From Acanthococcus lagerstroemiae (Eukaryota > Arthropoda > Insecta > Hemiptera > Eriococcidae), in NCBI GenBank assembly GCA_031841125.1, contig CM063106.1:16554001-16618000 (forward strand): a stretch of 64,000 nt of DNA, in the 5' to 3' direction. The translations under genes and the position numbers were made by a program. Shown one piece after another: positions 46,554 to 58,249 of this stretch. The notes under the pieces were generated by a model, which searched no databases, was not told where the DNA came from, and saw only the letters and a program-made list of their open reading frames with translations. The number at the start of each line of letters is the position of its first letter. Within the stretch, counting starts at the first letter, position 1.

Positions 46554-46600
46554 AAGGTGCGCTAAGACGCACCTTGTACTTCAAGGCCGTTCGAGGCCTT
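46554..46600. repeat. Two adjacent perfect small hairpins
   Basis: AAGGTGCG (46554-46561), loop CTAAGA, CGCACCTT (46568-46575); then AAGGCC (46583-46588), loop GTTCGA, GGCCTT (46595-46600). A GCGAGGCCT word is repeated on both sides (about 46500 and 46609). No U run follows, so it is not a typical terminator. Confidence 0.6.
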
Positions 46601-47789
46601 GATAAGTGCGAGGCCTCAGGCAAAATGTTCCTTTGCCGACACTATGTGTAAGTCAGTTCCTCAACTCTTGTAAAATGTAAAGAAGGAAGCTGAAATCCAT
46701 TCAAAATTGATTTTTCACTAATTTTTGTGCAGAAAAGGGTTTGAAACAATAATATAGTATCACCACAAATTATCCATATGTAATATCAGAGATTGAAACA
46801 TGAGAAAAGTGAAACATGGTGGAAGGTAATGAAAACGAAAATCTGAGTCCATGCACGGGCATTTTCCTAGCAGTTTTTTAGGTTCCAAGCTGCCCCTAAT
46901 TGTACTGTTTATTATAATACTGCATTCACAGCAATCAGCTTAAAAATTGAAACATCTAAATTGTAGCCAATTTGATGACAGTGCTTATCAAATATTTTTC
47001 TCAATGTACTGTATTTAATTGCTCCAAAATGTTATAAAATAGAAATAATAGTTACCATAATATAATAAAAATATCTATACAAATTTTTTGTAGTTAAAGG
47101 GTACGCGACATCGCTGAATACCACTGACTACCAGAATTTTTAGAAATATTTGTCATAGAATTTTTCTTAGAGTGTGAAACTTAAGCCACCAGTACTGCTT
47201 TCATCAGATTTCGCCATGGTCTGTGTTTTTAGGGAATTGTCTTCAAAGTAAATTCTCGGAAGAACACGTTCAAAATTGCATTTTGTTGCTTTGTGTACCA
47301 AAAAGACGTATCTTCATGAAACTTGCACCGATTATAGCTGCCTGTGCGAAATATATGGTACAAAAATATTGTAAAATATCCAGTAGAAGGTGAGTTATAA
47401 TCAAAACATGTCAATAACGCCCTTTTTTTCGATTATTTGTCTTGAAGTATTTTATCTTATGTTTCTTTTTCGTCCAGATAATGCGGGAAAATAATGAAGT
47501 AATACAAAAATGCATTATATTCTATACTATCCTGTGTAGATACAGAAAAGTACCAGGTAAGTCACAGCGAAGTGACAAAAATGAAAAACAGTTTGTTCAC
47601 ATTCGTGGTTCTTTATCTGTACGTGAATTTCGAAACCTCTTTTTCCTAATTTTGGCATCCTTTCAGGCAGGGCTGGTGCGGAGAGAGGGATTCAATCCCC
47701 ACAGTCATTTTTTATTCGCCAATTTTAGCAAAATTTTTGAAACTGGTAGTTCTTTTAAACACTGATTTCACAATTTTTTAAAAAAATAC
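46601..47789. other. Non-coding AT-rich DNA
   Basis: No domain-bearing ORF (the longest is 107 codons at 47442-47765) and no repeat recognised. Confidence 0.4.
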
Positions 47790-47935
47790 CAAATAGAAAA
47801 AGCTTAAAAAATTCAACAAGTCGAAAGTTTTTTGATTCTTACGACTTATTTGGCAGCTTAGTTGGAAATTTTCAGGTAAGAAGTTGGAAAGATCCAAAAA
47901 GTCAAAAGCATTTTTTCCTTCTGCTTCCTTTTTCT
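47790..47935 (-). repeat. Dispersed TTTTGACTTGTTGGATTTT repeat, copy 3 (inverted)
   Basis: The reverse complement reads AATGCTTTTGACTTTTTGGATCTTTCCAACTTCT and, further on, TTTCGACTTGTTGAATTTTTT, matching the core of the copies at 4.64-4.83 kb and 39.7 kb. The G/C-rich ends are not preserved. Confidence 0.5.
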
Positions 47936-50100
47936 ACTTCGACAGTTCATAAAGTCGGAATAATGTGACTAACATTTCTATTCGGCAATTCGACATTTTT
48001 ATAATCCACATCCACCAGTAAAAACTCCTCAAATCGACCCTGCTTTCAGGCTTCCTATCATAGCTCAGCTGCTTTTAGTCATTACGCCAATTCCAACGGT
48101 GCTAATAATTCAATTTTGCCAAAAAAAAGTGAATTACATGCTTCCTATCCTGTACTCCTTCATATAGAATAATTAAAAAGTAAATTGATAGTTGAAAAAA
48201 GTTCAAATTCGTATTTTTCATCGATGTTTGTCAGATGAAGAATTTTTGTAGTTTGAATCGTTATTTTCAAAGTCAATTAGCCAAAATGTTTTTTTTTCTT
48301 CTTTTTTATCATTCGCTTAGGTGAAAAGTATTTCTATACTCGAGTCGGCATTTTCAACATCAGGTGATAAAAATGGCTAATTACTAAGCAGTTTTTTTTT
48401 TAAAAAATTATTTTATTTATTATTATATGAAAAATTTTATAGCTCTTTTTTGGCCTGCACTGATTGTACATACAGATATCGTCTGTACTGAGTCAGCATT
48501 TTCGACATTGTCCAACCCCCCTCCTGACAGGCCTGAAGGGCCTAAATGAATTGACCCAAATGTTAGGAACTGGACCAGCCCACCGGAATATTTCCGGTAA
48601 CTTAAATGGCTAATTCGCCGCTATTTCTCATTCACCAAATATACATTACTTACTTATTATGCAGAGATCTAGACCAGTTTCAGGACCGTATTTACGTAAG
48701 ATAACATAATCACGGGCTTAGGGCGGCAGATTTTGAGGGGACGGCAAATTTTTGACATTTTTATTTCAATCCATGTATATTTACTTAATAAAAGACAGAA
48801 AAAAGAACTAAAATCTGAGGGGGCAGCAATTTTTATTCTGCCTAGAGTTTCGAGAATGCTAAATATTCGCATTAATTACGACGGAGGTTATGCGGATAAC
48901 GATTTTTGCTAAAGATTTTTGCGGATAAGCGAACATAGTGCTTAGAAACAGGTGCAGTACTGTGTGTAAAGCTGCGCCAGTTGGTTAGTTGTAAAGGATG
49001 AATTCTGAAACACTGCACAAGTCTTAATTTGCTCCTTTGTATACAATATGCGCAAGTAAATATGACCGCCATTTTTCTAGGATGTGCGGATAACTGACAT
49101 TGCGTATAACTGACGAGCGGATAATAAACTGTATAGTTTTTTACTGCACCAAGATTTAAAAGAATTTTTGTTATTGTAATATTTTCCGCTCCCCCTCAGA
49201 GAATAGAGTAGGTCTTGTCTTTTCTATTGTATTATCTGTTGTGAACTGCATGACGAAAACGACACACTGATAAAATCAAAAATTTATTACAACAATAATC
49301 ATCATAAAAATCAAAATTTTACGGCTCGTACTTGGCAATATTAATCATTATCCCTATCTGGAAAGGTTACATCCCATACGATCTTGTTCATTTTTTTTTG
49401 GTTCCCGAAGCAGAAATCAATCATTTTCGTTTCCAGGTCTTCATCAAATCCTTGGTAGAATGCTTTACACCGATAATATACTCGCCCAGGTAATTTTAAT
49501 TTTAAAATAAATATTGAGACAGTCACTGAGTAGTTTTCTCTTTAAACAATGCGACAATAATTTCTCTTCACTTCTGGTAAAAGTTCCGCATACTTTACGT
49601 TCAATAATAATATTAATCACTCGAAAAATAAGAACGTACAGTATTAACTAATATTTTAACCACAGAAATGAACTACTAATTAACATCCCTCAAGACTGTT
49701 GTGCTGGAAAAAAAAGATGACATATCCAATCACCATTCATTTTATGAGGGCGAAAAGGTGACATCCATTTTCTCGTTATGTTTTCTTACTTTTTAAAGAT
49801 AAGAGTATTTGAAATTTGGTGGGAATATAACAATCTCACAGACGAAGGTTCGTACAAAAACATATCACAATATTTTGTGGATTAATTCTATTTTCGTCAG
49901 TAAACTATGTGAAAACTTGTTTTCCCTCTGTAACAAAATTAGCTATTTTGGATTTAGTCCCAAATTGCATTGACCCGACGATATATGTATGTAGGTAAAG
50001 CAGACTAGGCGAATTCAGAAAAGTTTATAATTCCAAAAACAGCGTTGTTCCAAACAACGCCCCTTAATTGTGAAAATCATTTCGTTAGTTTACGACAGAC
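47936..50100. other. Non-coding AT-rich DNA
   Basis: Nothing recognisable beyond T-rich runs. ORFs reach 67 codons. Confidence 0.4.
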
Positions 50101-50257
50101 CAGTGCTTTTCAACTCCAGGGACCGGCAAAAAGATTTGGTGCATTCTTGAGGACCAGTAGGTTAGTTTTAGTTCACACAAAAAATAAATCATGGCGACAA
50201 AAACTATTTTTCACGACTTTATTTCATTTTAAGCGGACCGGCGGTTGAGAAACACTG
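50101..50257. mobile_element. hAT-type MITE (CAGTGCTTTTCAACTCC ends)
   Basis: 157 bp. The left end CAGTGCTTTTCAACTCCAGGGACCGGC and the right end GCGGACCGGCGGTTGAGAAACACTG are inverted, with the inner GGACCGGC block also paired. Flanks CGACAGAC (50093-50100) and CCATAGAC (50258-50265) match at 6 of 8 positions, in line with an old 8-bp target duplication. Confidence 0.8.
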
Positions 50258-50329
50258 CCATAGACTATTCTAGATTTTGCTAAGGTTAACCCCAGACAGA
50301 AGATAATAATAATGAATATCTACTCAGCA

Positions 50330-51780
50330 ATATTAATTCCACAGACCGGGTATCTCCGCTTCCGCTCCTCTCAACCACGTAGCGTTCATCTTTAAATTGT
50401 AGATAAAATACGCGGTATTATATGAATCCGCCATATCCAACAGGCTCGGCGTTCTCATTAGCCGCGTCGAATCAACGACAGCGCGACGACCGACATGTCT
50501 GAACACGAGAGAGCCTCGCCGCCGCAGGTCGCTTAGTGCCCACTGATTGTGGGTGCTGAAGTTGGGTGTTTCGCCGTATAGGTCAGCAACGTTGAACGTT
50601 GCGTGTACCGTGTATAATTTTACATCACAAAGGCGAGTCTCGTTTGTAAAGCACTCGTCTGTCTTGTTACACTGCAACTAGCAATATTCTTCGACCGCTC
50701 GAACACTCGTATACGTAGTGTATCCTCTTACCGTGCCGCCACTTTGAAAAAATCTCCCACCGTGTTTTAAAAAACACGTTCCCCTATCCTCGTTCTATTT
50801 TTCGCGTTTCTCCTCGCTTTTTTGTTTCGTCTCTATAGGTTTGAAGATCGAATCTCGCCCCGCCCCTAAAAATAGACGCGGTCCAATCGTTGTCAGTGTT
50901 GATGTTTCCATTGTCATACAAGCATCTTTACAGATATATCCCCTTCGCGGTAACAGTGTCAATGAGAGCTTAACAATGTACCGAGACGGGCGCGGCGACG
51001 CGTCGGGGGGAACTGATACAACAACACCCTTGTTTCTGGTAACAAGCTGCTGTATTGTATATTGTTGTATTGTTCGGGACGCACCCTTTCTTCGCCATCT
51101 CTGCGACGTCTCTTTTTCTCTCTCTCTCTGTCTTTTTGTTTACAACGTTGCTAATGGATTTAGGTTATACGCTAACAATATGAAAGCGCCAACTTCTTAT
51201 TGTTATTACGGTTTTGTGTAGTATTAATTTTAACCCCAGTTTCGGGGTTGCTTTTCTGAACTACCGTTCGGCGTTTTCTTCGTCCCATACACACGGCCTG
51301 GGCAGACGTGTAGCATTTCTATCTTTGTTAATTAATTACTGCATAACCGTGTATTAATTTTCGGAGAGTTAAAGTTTCAATTGGCTCGACGTACTCGTAG
51401 TCGAAACCGATGCCGATGAGGGCCGTAAAACGGTGTATCTGTGCGTTTGAGTTGCGACAGTTGGAAATGCGCATTCGCGCAGCAAACCGACGAAAATCAA
51501 AATCGTTTGTGTCCATTTTTTTTCTCGCTGTCTTTTCTTCCCTTTTTCGTTGTTCGTTTCGTATATATTCGCTTCGCGGGCGAAATTTTCTCGTTCGTCT
51601 TTTCATTTTCGTTGATGCGAGAGGGCGGGTGTATCTTTTTTACACGTTGTTCGAATCCGCTGTTCACTTTCTTCCAGAAATAAAAATTTGTTCCTTGTTA
51701 CTAAATTATTGTATACGCTCCGCATGCAGCGGGTTCATTCATATCGCGTTTTTACATTTAGGTGCGCGGTGGCTGTGATT
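50330..51780. promoter_or_regulatory. Second CpG-rich block
   Basis: Raised CpG density between AT-rich flanks, for example CGCGGCGACGCGTCGGGGG near 50990. ORFs of 114, 126, 92 and 122 codons occur on both strands but overlap each other antisense and show no known domain. A (TC)n run lies at about 51112-51129. It may be a promoter or enhancer region. Confidence 0.3.
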
Positions 51781-54010
51781 CGTTTATTCGTGTGCTCAAG
51801 TCTTCTGGATTTGGAAATTTTATCGAAGCGCTTTCGTTAATATCTATGCGCAGAAGTTTTCTGAATGAGAAAGGGCGACATCTTCGAGATCGTGCCCTTT
51901 TAAGCTTATTCGACTTTCAGTAAATACAGTTATTTAGCAAAGTAGTACAAGTGGAAAGCCTTTCTCATTTTTTTTTTTTTTTAATTTGATGAGTAATTTT
52001 ACAAAATTATGCAGGTGAAAAAATGTTTTGATTGAAGGTATCAGAAATGGCATGGATGGAGAGTATTATGCTCCCCCTCCCTAAAAACAATTTGAAATAC
52101 AAATTAAAACATTATTTATTAAGTTGATCTTGAGAGATATCAAAGGTGAGATTTACAAGATTCTTGAATATTTACAAAATTTTTTGTTTGTTACTCGTAC
52201 ATCCATTTTTGAGTACCAAGAGAACCTTTTAGCACGGAACATGTTTTAGTCATGAGCTAACTGCCAGAAAAAGTCACGAAATTTCGTAACGAAAAGTAGC
52301 GCCTCATGAGCTCGTGTTCTTCATATAAATTTCCATGGAAATTTATTTATTTAATATTATTACCAATAATGGCAATCAAGTTAACGTTTTGTACAAAAAC
52401 GTTCTGCTAATAACTCTGAATAATGATTGTCAGTATAACAATTAATCAATAAAAAATATTTTATTTACAAATCCTTGAAACATCTAACGTAAAAAAAAAA
52501 TTAGCTAAAGCATGTTCCATGCTCTTTATATTTTAGCTGTAAGCTCAAAACAAAATAGATTAGGGATCAAGGGGCGGAGCTCCTTGCCCGGCCTTAAGGA
52601 CCGAGTTTTTTAAATCTTTCTTTGTGTTTTTTAACTTAAATTTTCAATTTTTGTACCTTTTAAAATAATTTTGTATGCCGCAGCTGACTCGGTATTTTTA
52701 TATAGGTTTGTTATTCAAGAATTTAAGTAGTTATCCGTTAAAACTGTGGAAACAGGAAGTCTTTTTTTCCCCCTAGAGCTACGATATTTTTGGGTAAATT
52801 TGGGCTCTGTACTCCACTATACATTCAATCACATACAGGTTCCATAAGGCCGCTGTACAGCTCCCTTATCATAAATTGTACTCATAGTTTTCATGAACGA
52901 TGCTGCGTCGCGTACCTAATTTATAGCTGTTGCAGGCACGGAGAGGAGGATGACCATCTCCCTTATTTCTGGAAATAATATAAATTCCAGCCCCTGGTTG
53001 GAGAAAGCTCAAAGATAAAAAGCTTCTTTTTCTGTTTCATTCAGGATTTATTTTAAAAAATCGGAAAACTTCGGGATCCTCTTGCACAAAGTGAGGGAAT
53101 TTTCTCATTCTAGATAAATATCGAAAAGTTTGAAAATTTCACGATTCACTCGCAAAAAATACGATGATTTATTTTGCTTGTTAACCCATATAATTTGTAA
53201 TATTTTTGTGAAGATTTATAGTATGTACCCCCCCCCCCTTCCCCAGATCATGCTCTTCGGCCAGCCTTGATCCGCGCTACATTTGTAGCCTAACAGCGCG
53301 TAGTATAATCGGAAATATTTACAACGTATACGTGAAGCTTGTCGAAAAGACTTACCGCAGGATGAAAAATGAAATTCTCTAGAAAAGTGAAAAATCGAAT
53401 GTCAGGTCAAAATTCTGCAATTTCGTTTCCTGATGAAAATGTGCGCTCGGAAGTTTTCAGAACAGATATACTTAACCTGCAGGAGCGAGAAAGGAAGAGA
53501 CGGGAAGCTTTCAACTAGTCTTACAGTTGGCTATTTTACTTTTTTTTAAGCATTTAAAATTAAAAATTTTGATTTTCAGTAAAGATAGAAATCTGCGGGT
53601 TATGTCATTGAATTGGTCGTCTCTATGAGAGTCCATCAAAAAATTGATTTTGAAAAATGCTTGTTAACTAAAATTTGAGACACAAGTTTTTTTGTTTTTT
53701 TTTTAGAGGGAAAGAGGGAGAAATCTGTCACAATTTTACCTACAGAATTTCTACCTATACCCCAGGAAAACTCCCAATTTATCCGACACAACTGTGTCAG
53801 TGTTAATCAGTTTAGTTGGAACCAAAAATTATTTTACGTCAGTTGGCTGCGACATAAATGAGGGGTGATGTAGAAACATGCCCTACCCCTAGAGCTAAGG
53901 GAGAAGCAAATAGAGCTTGTCCAGTTAATATTTTTAATATTTTAAGCCCGAGTTTTTTTTTTCTTCTTACTTGTCAGGCTTAAATTTAAACCTCTATAAT
54001 ACCAAAACAA
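51781..54010. other. Non-coding AT-rich DNA
   Basis: No recognised gene. GGATCAAGG near 52563 and CCTTGATCC near 53268 with adjoining GGCCGG/GGCC blocks are inverted and could mark the ends of a MITE of about 710 bp, but the match is short. A C run lies at about 53227-53236. Confidence 0.35.
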
Positions 54011-54012
54011 TA

Positions 54013-54270
54013 TTATTCTGTTTTTAGGGTGTGCCAATTCACTGTTTTTTTTCTGTTGTTCATAGCGCTTTCGGCTCTTACCCCATCTTCAGTGGAGTTC
54101 CCTAACGTTTCTTTTTGTTGGTCCTGTATTTTATAGTAATGTGTAGTACCGTATGGTAAACCTATTAGTGTGTGTTCCTGTTTGTTATCTGTCATTGTGT
54201 AGTCTGTCCAATCAGGGCGTGTTATGCTATTAATTTGAATGTTTAAATATGGTCTCCCTCTTTTAGGAGA
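54013..54270 (-). repeat. Retroelement 3'-end-like fragment (possibly Penelope-type)
   Basis: The minus strand contains CACTGAAGATGGGGTAAGAG followed by CCGAAAGCGCTATGAACAAC, and downstream a 3' phrase GTGAATTGGCACACCC. A CTGAAGATGGG...AGCCGAAA hairpin-like phrase is familiar from sequence after the ORF of some Penelope-type elements. The 60-codon ORF (54013-54195) is not a recognised domain. Low certainty. Confidence 0.3.
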
Positions 54271-54547
54271 AATTCATATTTGCGTTACTGTCGGTCAGTA
54301 AAATTGACAGAGTGACAACCTCGTTGTTTTCGTACATGAATTTTATAATATATCAGTCAGCATCTTTGTTATACTTGTAACCTTATTTAAAAATTGTTTA
54401 GAATTGACCTTGCTGGTTTTCAAATGTTTCATGAATATATTCCTTTTTTAAATTATTCCGGAATAAATAATCTCATAATCTATGAATAATCAAAGCTCAT
54501 AACATAAACACAATCTAGTGAATGCAGTTTGAGTTTTCACATGCCCA
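54271..54547. other. Non-coding DNA
   Basis: Nothing recognised. Confidence 0.4.
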
Positions 54548-54558
54548 CCTAACGTTAG

Positions 54559-54815
54559 AAACGTCACTAAGAGGGCAAAGAGGCAGCCTCCCACCAAAAA
54601 TGTTTTTCGGGCCAGAATTGACTAAGTATATTTGACCAAAATCAGTTAGTGAAATTGAGAAAGTAACTCTATCATTATTTATTATTATTATTTTTTTGCT
54701 TAACGATTGAAACTGGAATACAAAGTTGATAAGTTGATAAAATTCAGCCGGTCAGTTGATATTCTTCCAAATTTACCCCCTCCCCGAACAAAAAATTGCC
54801 TTCACGACGTCACTG
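54559..54815. mobile_element. MITE-like element with 11-bp direct flanks
   Basis: 257 bp between CCTAACGTTAG (54548-54558) and CCTAACATTAG (54816-54826). The ends are weakly inverted: AAACGTCACTAAGAGGGCAA on the left and the complement of CAGTGACGTCGTGAAGGCAA on the right. The interior is A/T-rich with no ORF. The 11-bp flanks may be a target duplication or, since each is itself palindromic (CTAACGTTAG), a terminal feature. Confidence 0.55.
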
Positions 54816-54826
54816 CCTAACATTAG

Positions 54827-55955
54827 CTTTTAGTCTTACAAACTTTCATGCACTAATCTAGTAAGCTTGAATTGATATACTATGCATGTGTGATCGTAAG
54901 ACAACTAAAGCCCTGACCAAATGTCTTAATTGACATCATACTTACACCTTAAATTATTATATATTATGATGAACTCATTTCTCCAAGCGATACAGCTCGG
55001 CGTGTTATGTTGGACACAAGTTTTTTTTCTTCAGTTAACCAGGCCTTGTCTACCCGTAGCTTAAACTGCTATAACTCTCGAAGAAAATGAGAACTCGAGC
55101 GGGTCATTTGAAAGATGCGAGTTCGTAGCTTTCGAAAGTCTCATGTGTGTACAGTATGTAGGGAAAATTATATTATTAGCAAAAATAACACTACACAACA
55201 GCATAAAAAACAATGGTATGAGATTATATCATTTTAGCTATATTTTGAATGCTGAATACGATGGCGTTAACCATTTTTCTCAAGAACTTCTCGTTTTCCA
55301 CATTCAAAATTAAAATTTTATCAAATTTTTTTCGTTTTATTCCTTTTTGTCACGAGTTACATTGATGCTGATATAGAAATGCTGAATGCGCATAGTTTTT
55401 TGGTCAGTAGTATCACCTTGATGATATTAAAATTTGGATTTAAGATAGGAGATAAGAAAAATAATGAACTATAATCGAAAAATTAACATCGGCATTAAAT
55501 TCCTCGTTGAAAATACTAATAGAATCATATGTTCTCAGGTCACTATTTTTTACAAAATCTCAAATTGTTGTGTAGTGTAGTATTTGTACCTACCTATTTC
55601 ACATATTTAAATACAGTAATTTTCAACACAATCATTATCAACCATCGCCGCCTCCCATAGCCGAGTTCAACAGATCAGATTTCAAGGATAATCCCTGCCC
55701 CCTCCAACTATAACCACAAATTCTCTTGAGATTAAAAAAAATATTGCTCGGTTTTCTCGCAGATCAGTCTCTACTTACCTCATTTTAAAGTTCAATACCA
55801 TGAAATCCTCCCGCACAGAAAAATACTGGTAGCGGACCTAGCCTCATAGCTTTGAAACAACTCGATACACCAGCTAGTGTTTATTTCAAACTCATCCTAG
55901 ATGGGATCTTCTCAATATCAACCTTCACTGAGCTATGGTAGGCTACCTGATAAAC
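54827..55955. other. Non-coding AT-rich DNA
   Basis: No gene, RNA or repeat recognised. Confidence 0.4.
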
Positions 55956-55958
55956 GGG

Positions 55959-56078
55959 AATGGTAATAAAATCAAGTATCCGGAGCGCCGTAAATGTAAT
56001 AGAAACATCACGGCGCTATGACAGATTACACTGTATACAGCAATGGTAATAAAATAGAGTATCCGCAACGCCGTAAAT
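55959..56078. repeat. Direct repeat pair with an enclosed hairpin
   Basis: AATGGTAATAAAATNNAGTATCCG...CGCCGTAAAT occurs at 55959-55994 and 56042-56077. The first copy leads into an inverted pair AGCGCCGT (55984-55991) and ACGGCGCT (56010-56017). Confidence 0.7.
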
Positions 56079-57015
56079 CCAGTTATTCATCCATGGAGAC
56101 ACGCCCAAATTTATACATACTATGAACGACAACGCCGATTTCGCAGCATCTTGATCCGCTTTAGCCTCCCAGGTGATGCCTTTTTTAGACGAGTCGGCTC
56201 GAAAAAAATAATCAAAACATTTTCTCGCATGTTTTGACTCTGAAAAATTTCAGAGGCAAATTCCTGAAATGTCAAAAAGAACGATCGGCAAACACTGGTT
56301 CATGAAGAACGTTCTTGACAACTGGGAATTGGTGTTTTTTGAATTATTGTCGTTGCCAGGATCTGTAGAAATCACCTTTTAATTTCGAAGGAATCTAAAA
56401 TTTTCGTACGTTCCGAGTTTGTTGGTAAGTTCGCAAACTTCAATGTATTATTGATTCATTAATGTAAGTGAATGGGAATTTTTCATCGTGGAAAAACCAA
56501 AACCTCAATTTAGAACAAGGCAGAAAACTGAACGTCTACAGCGTGCAAATCAGTTTCATCGTGACTATTTACTCATGAACGAGTTGTTCATGCGAGTAAA
56601 TAAAGGAGATATCAGACAGTTGATGCACCAGACAACCCCGATCAAAAATGTATTGTACACTTGTAAAAATAAGAGAAATAATTAATGAAAATTTCATTAA
56701 GTTTGCTAGATATTTGGCATTCTCAGGATTGTATTAAAACTCGATAGTTGAACGTTCACAACTCAACAGTTTTTGGTTTGCCACTCGACCAAATCTTGTT
56801 TTGCCCCCCCCCCCCTCCAAAGAATAACAACGTCACAAGACACCTGATTGCAATCTACAATTAAGAATCGTTAAACACACACGATTAGCGTACTGGCTTT
56901 GCACTAGTGAGCTGCACAGCTTCTCAGCTCCAAGATTTGCTTTAATTTTAACAAGTTATACGTTATTAGCTCATTAACAGAGGGTTTTTAGGGGGATGGA
57001 CTATGTTGTGAAGCT
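56079..57015. other. Non-coding DNA
   Basis: A 65-codon ORF (56488-56685) without a recognisable domain, and a C run at about 56804-56813. Nothing else recognised. Confidence 0.4.
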
Positions 57016-57019
57016 GGAA

Positions 57020-57240
57020 GACGGCTTTGAGACTCTTGAGAATGTGATACGCTTTTTCTGCAGATTGTTGAGACTCTTTAAGACTGGCTCCTCAGGACCG
57101 TATCCAGACTCATTGAGATTCTATAATAACATTTATCAAGACTGTGTTAGGGCTTATTAAGACTTCTTGCGACTAGTTTGAGTCTTGTTTCATTCTTTCA
57201 TGACATTCTTATCCCTAATTTTCCAGACTTTGGTTCCACA
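57020..57240. repeat. GAGTCT short-period tract 5
   Basis: GAGACTCTT, AAGACTG and TTGAGACT words recur at roughly 10-12-bp spacing, the same style as tracts at 5.0, 22.0 and 23.5 kb. It is followed by a patch (57260-57380) of repeated AATAACCG and CGGTTATTTT words. Confidence 0.55.
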
Positions 57241-57747
57241 CAGGCTTTTCAATAATCGGGCCGTTAACCGAAACATACGGTTATTTTACTCCGATTAGCC
57301 GGTTATTTTCAAGTGCAAAAAATAACTGGTAAACCGGATATGTTTGGAATAACCAATGAAAATAACCGAAAGCATTAGCGTTTTCTCTAAACTGTATTCT
57401 GAATCTGAAAGACTTAAAACTAGTTTCCAATATAAGTAAATTCGTGTAATCGAGTATTTAGTACAAGGTTAAAATTCGGGAGTAGTTCAGAACTGGATAC
57501 AGATTAAGCGATTAAGATTATTAACTAAGGCTCTAAGTATTTTGTTGTTGTTCTTCTTCTTCAGCCAGTCGTAGTCGACCACTGCTCCTCCATTTTTCCG
57601 CTATTTATGGGTCTTGAGATGCGAGATCATGCCAATTTTGGATGAGATGTTTCTGCCGCATGTGTCGCATTCCAATAGATTCACCGCCGTATTTGAACTT
57701 CTCCTTCCGCTAGGCTCCGATCCTCTGTGGTCCCGGATTACGCCCTG

Positions 57748-58242
57748 CTACCGGCTTCTATCTTCTGCATCTTCCAGCTTCAGTTTCTTTAGCGTTGTGT
57801 GCAGTTGGTCTTTGTAGCGCTTCCGCTGTCCGTCAGATGATCTCGCGCCATGCTCTAGCTCACCATATAGGGTGACTTTAGGGAGTTGGGTGTCTTCCAT
57901 GTGTCGAATGTGCCCAGACCATCGCAGTTGGCTCCTCTCTATGATTGTTTCCACCGGCCGTAAGCCCGCTCTGTCCAACCCTTCCTTATTTGAGATAAAG
58001 TCGTCCCATCTGATCCTGTATATTCTGCGCAGCTGGCGTTCCTGAAACTTTTCTAATTCTTTGATCTGTTTCCGGTACAGCGTCCAAGCCTCACTGGCAT
58101 AAAGCAAGCAGGGTAGTATCACAGCTTTAAAGACGGCTATTTTTGTGGTGGTCCAGATGTCACGGTTATCAAAGACGCGACTTCTCAACTTGTAGAAGTA
58201 TTTTATATGGGTAAAGACAGCCGCCGTATTCTCGAATAACAA
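57748..58242 (-). pseudogene. LINE reverse transcriptase C-terminal fragment
   Basis: The 164-codon minus-strand ORF reads KLRSRVFDNRDIWTTTKIAV, then LLYASEAWTLYRKQIKELEK, RQLRRIYRIRWDDFISNKE, QLRWSGHIRHMEDTQLPKV and GQRKRYKDQLHTTLKKLKL. This is the conserved block that follows the RT in many animal non-LTR retrotransposons. The RT palm itself is absent. It ends abruptly at about 58240 where unrelated AT-rich DNA begins. It may or may not belong to the LINE fragment at 59.94-61.32 kb on the same strand. Confidence 0.85.
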
Positions 58243-58249
58243 ATTTTAA

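Noticed and set aside
50333..50677. 114-codon minus-strand ORF as a conserved exon
   Set aside because: No match to any family that I know. The plus strand also has a short open frame starting ATGAATCCGCCATATCC, and neither has supporting splice context.
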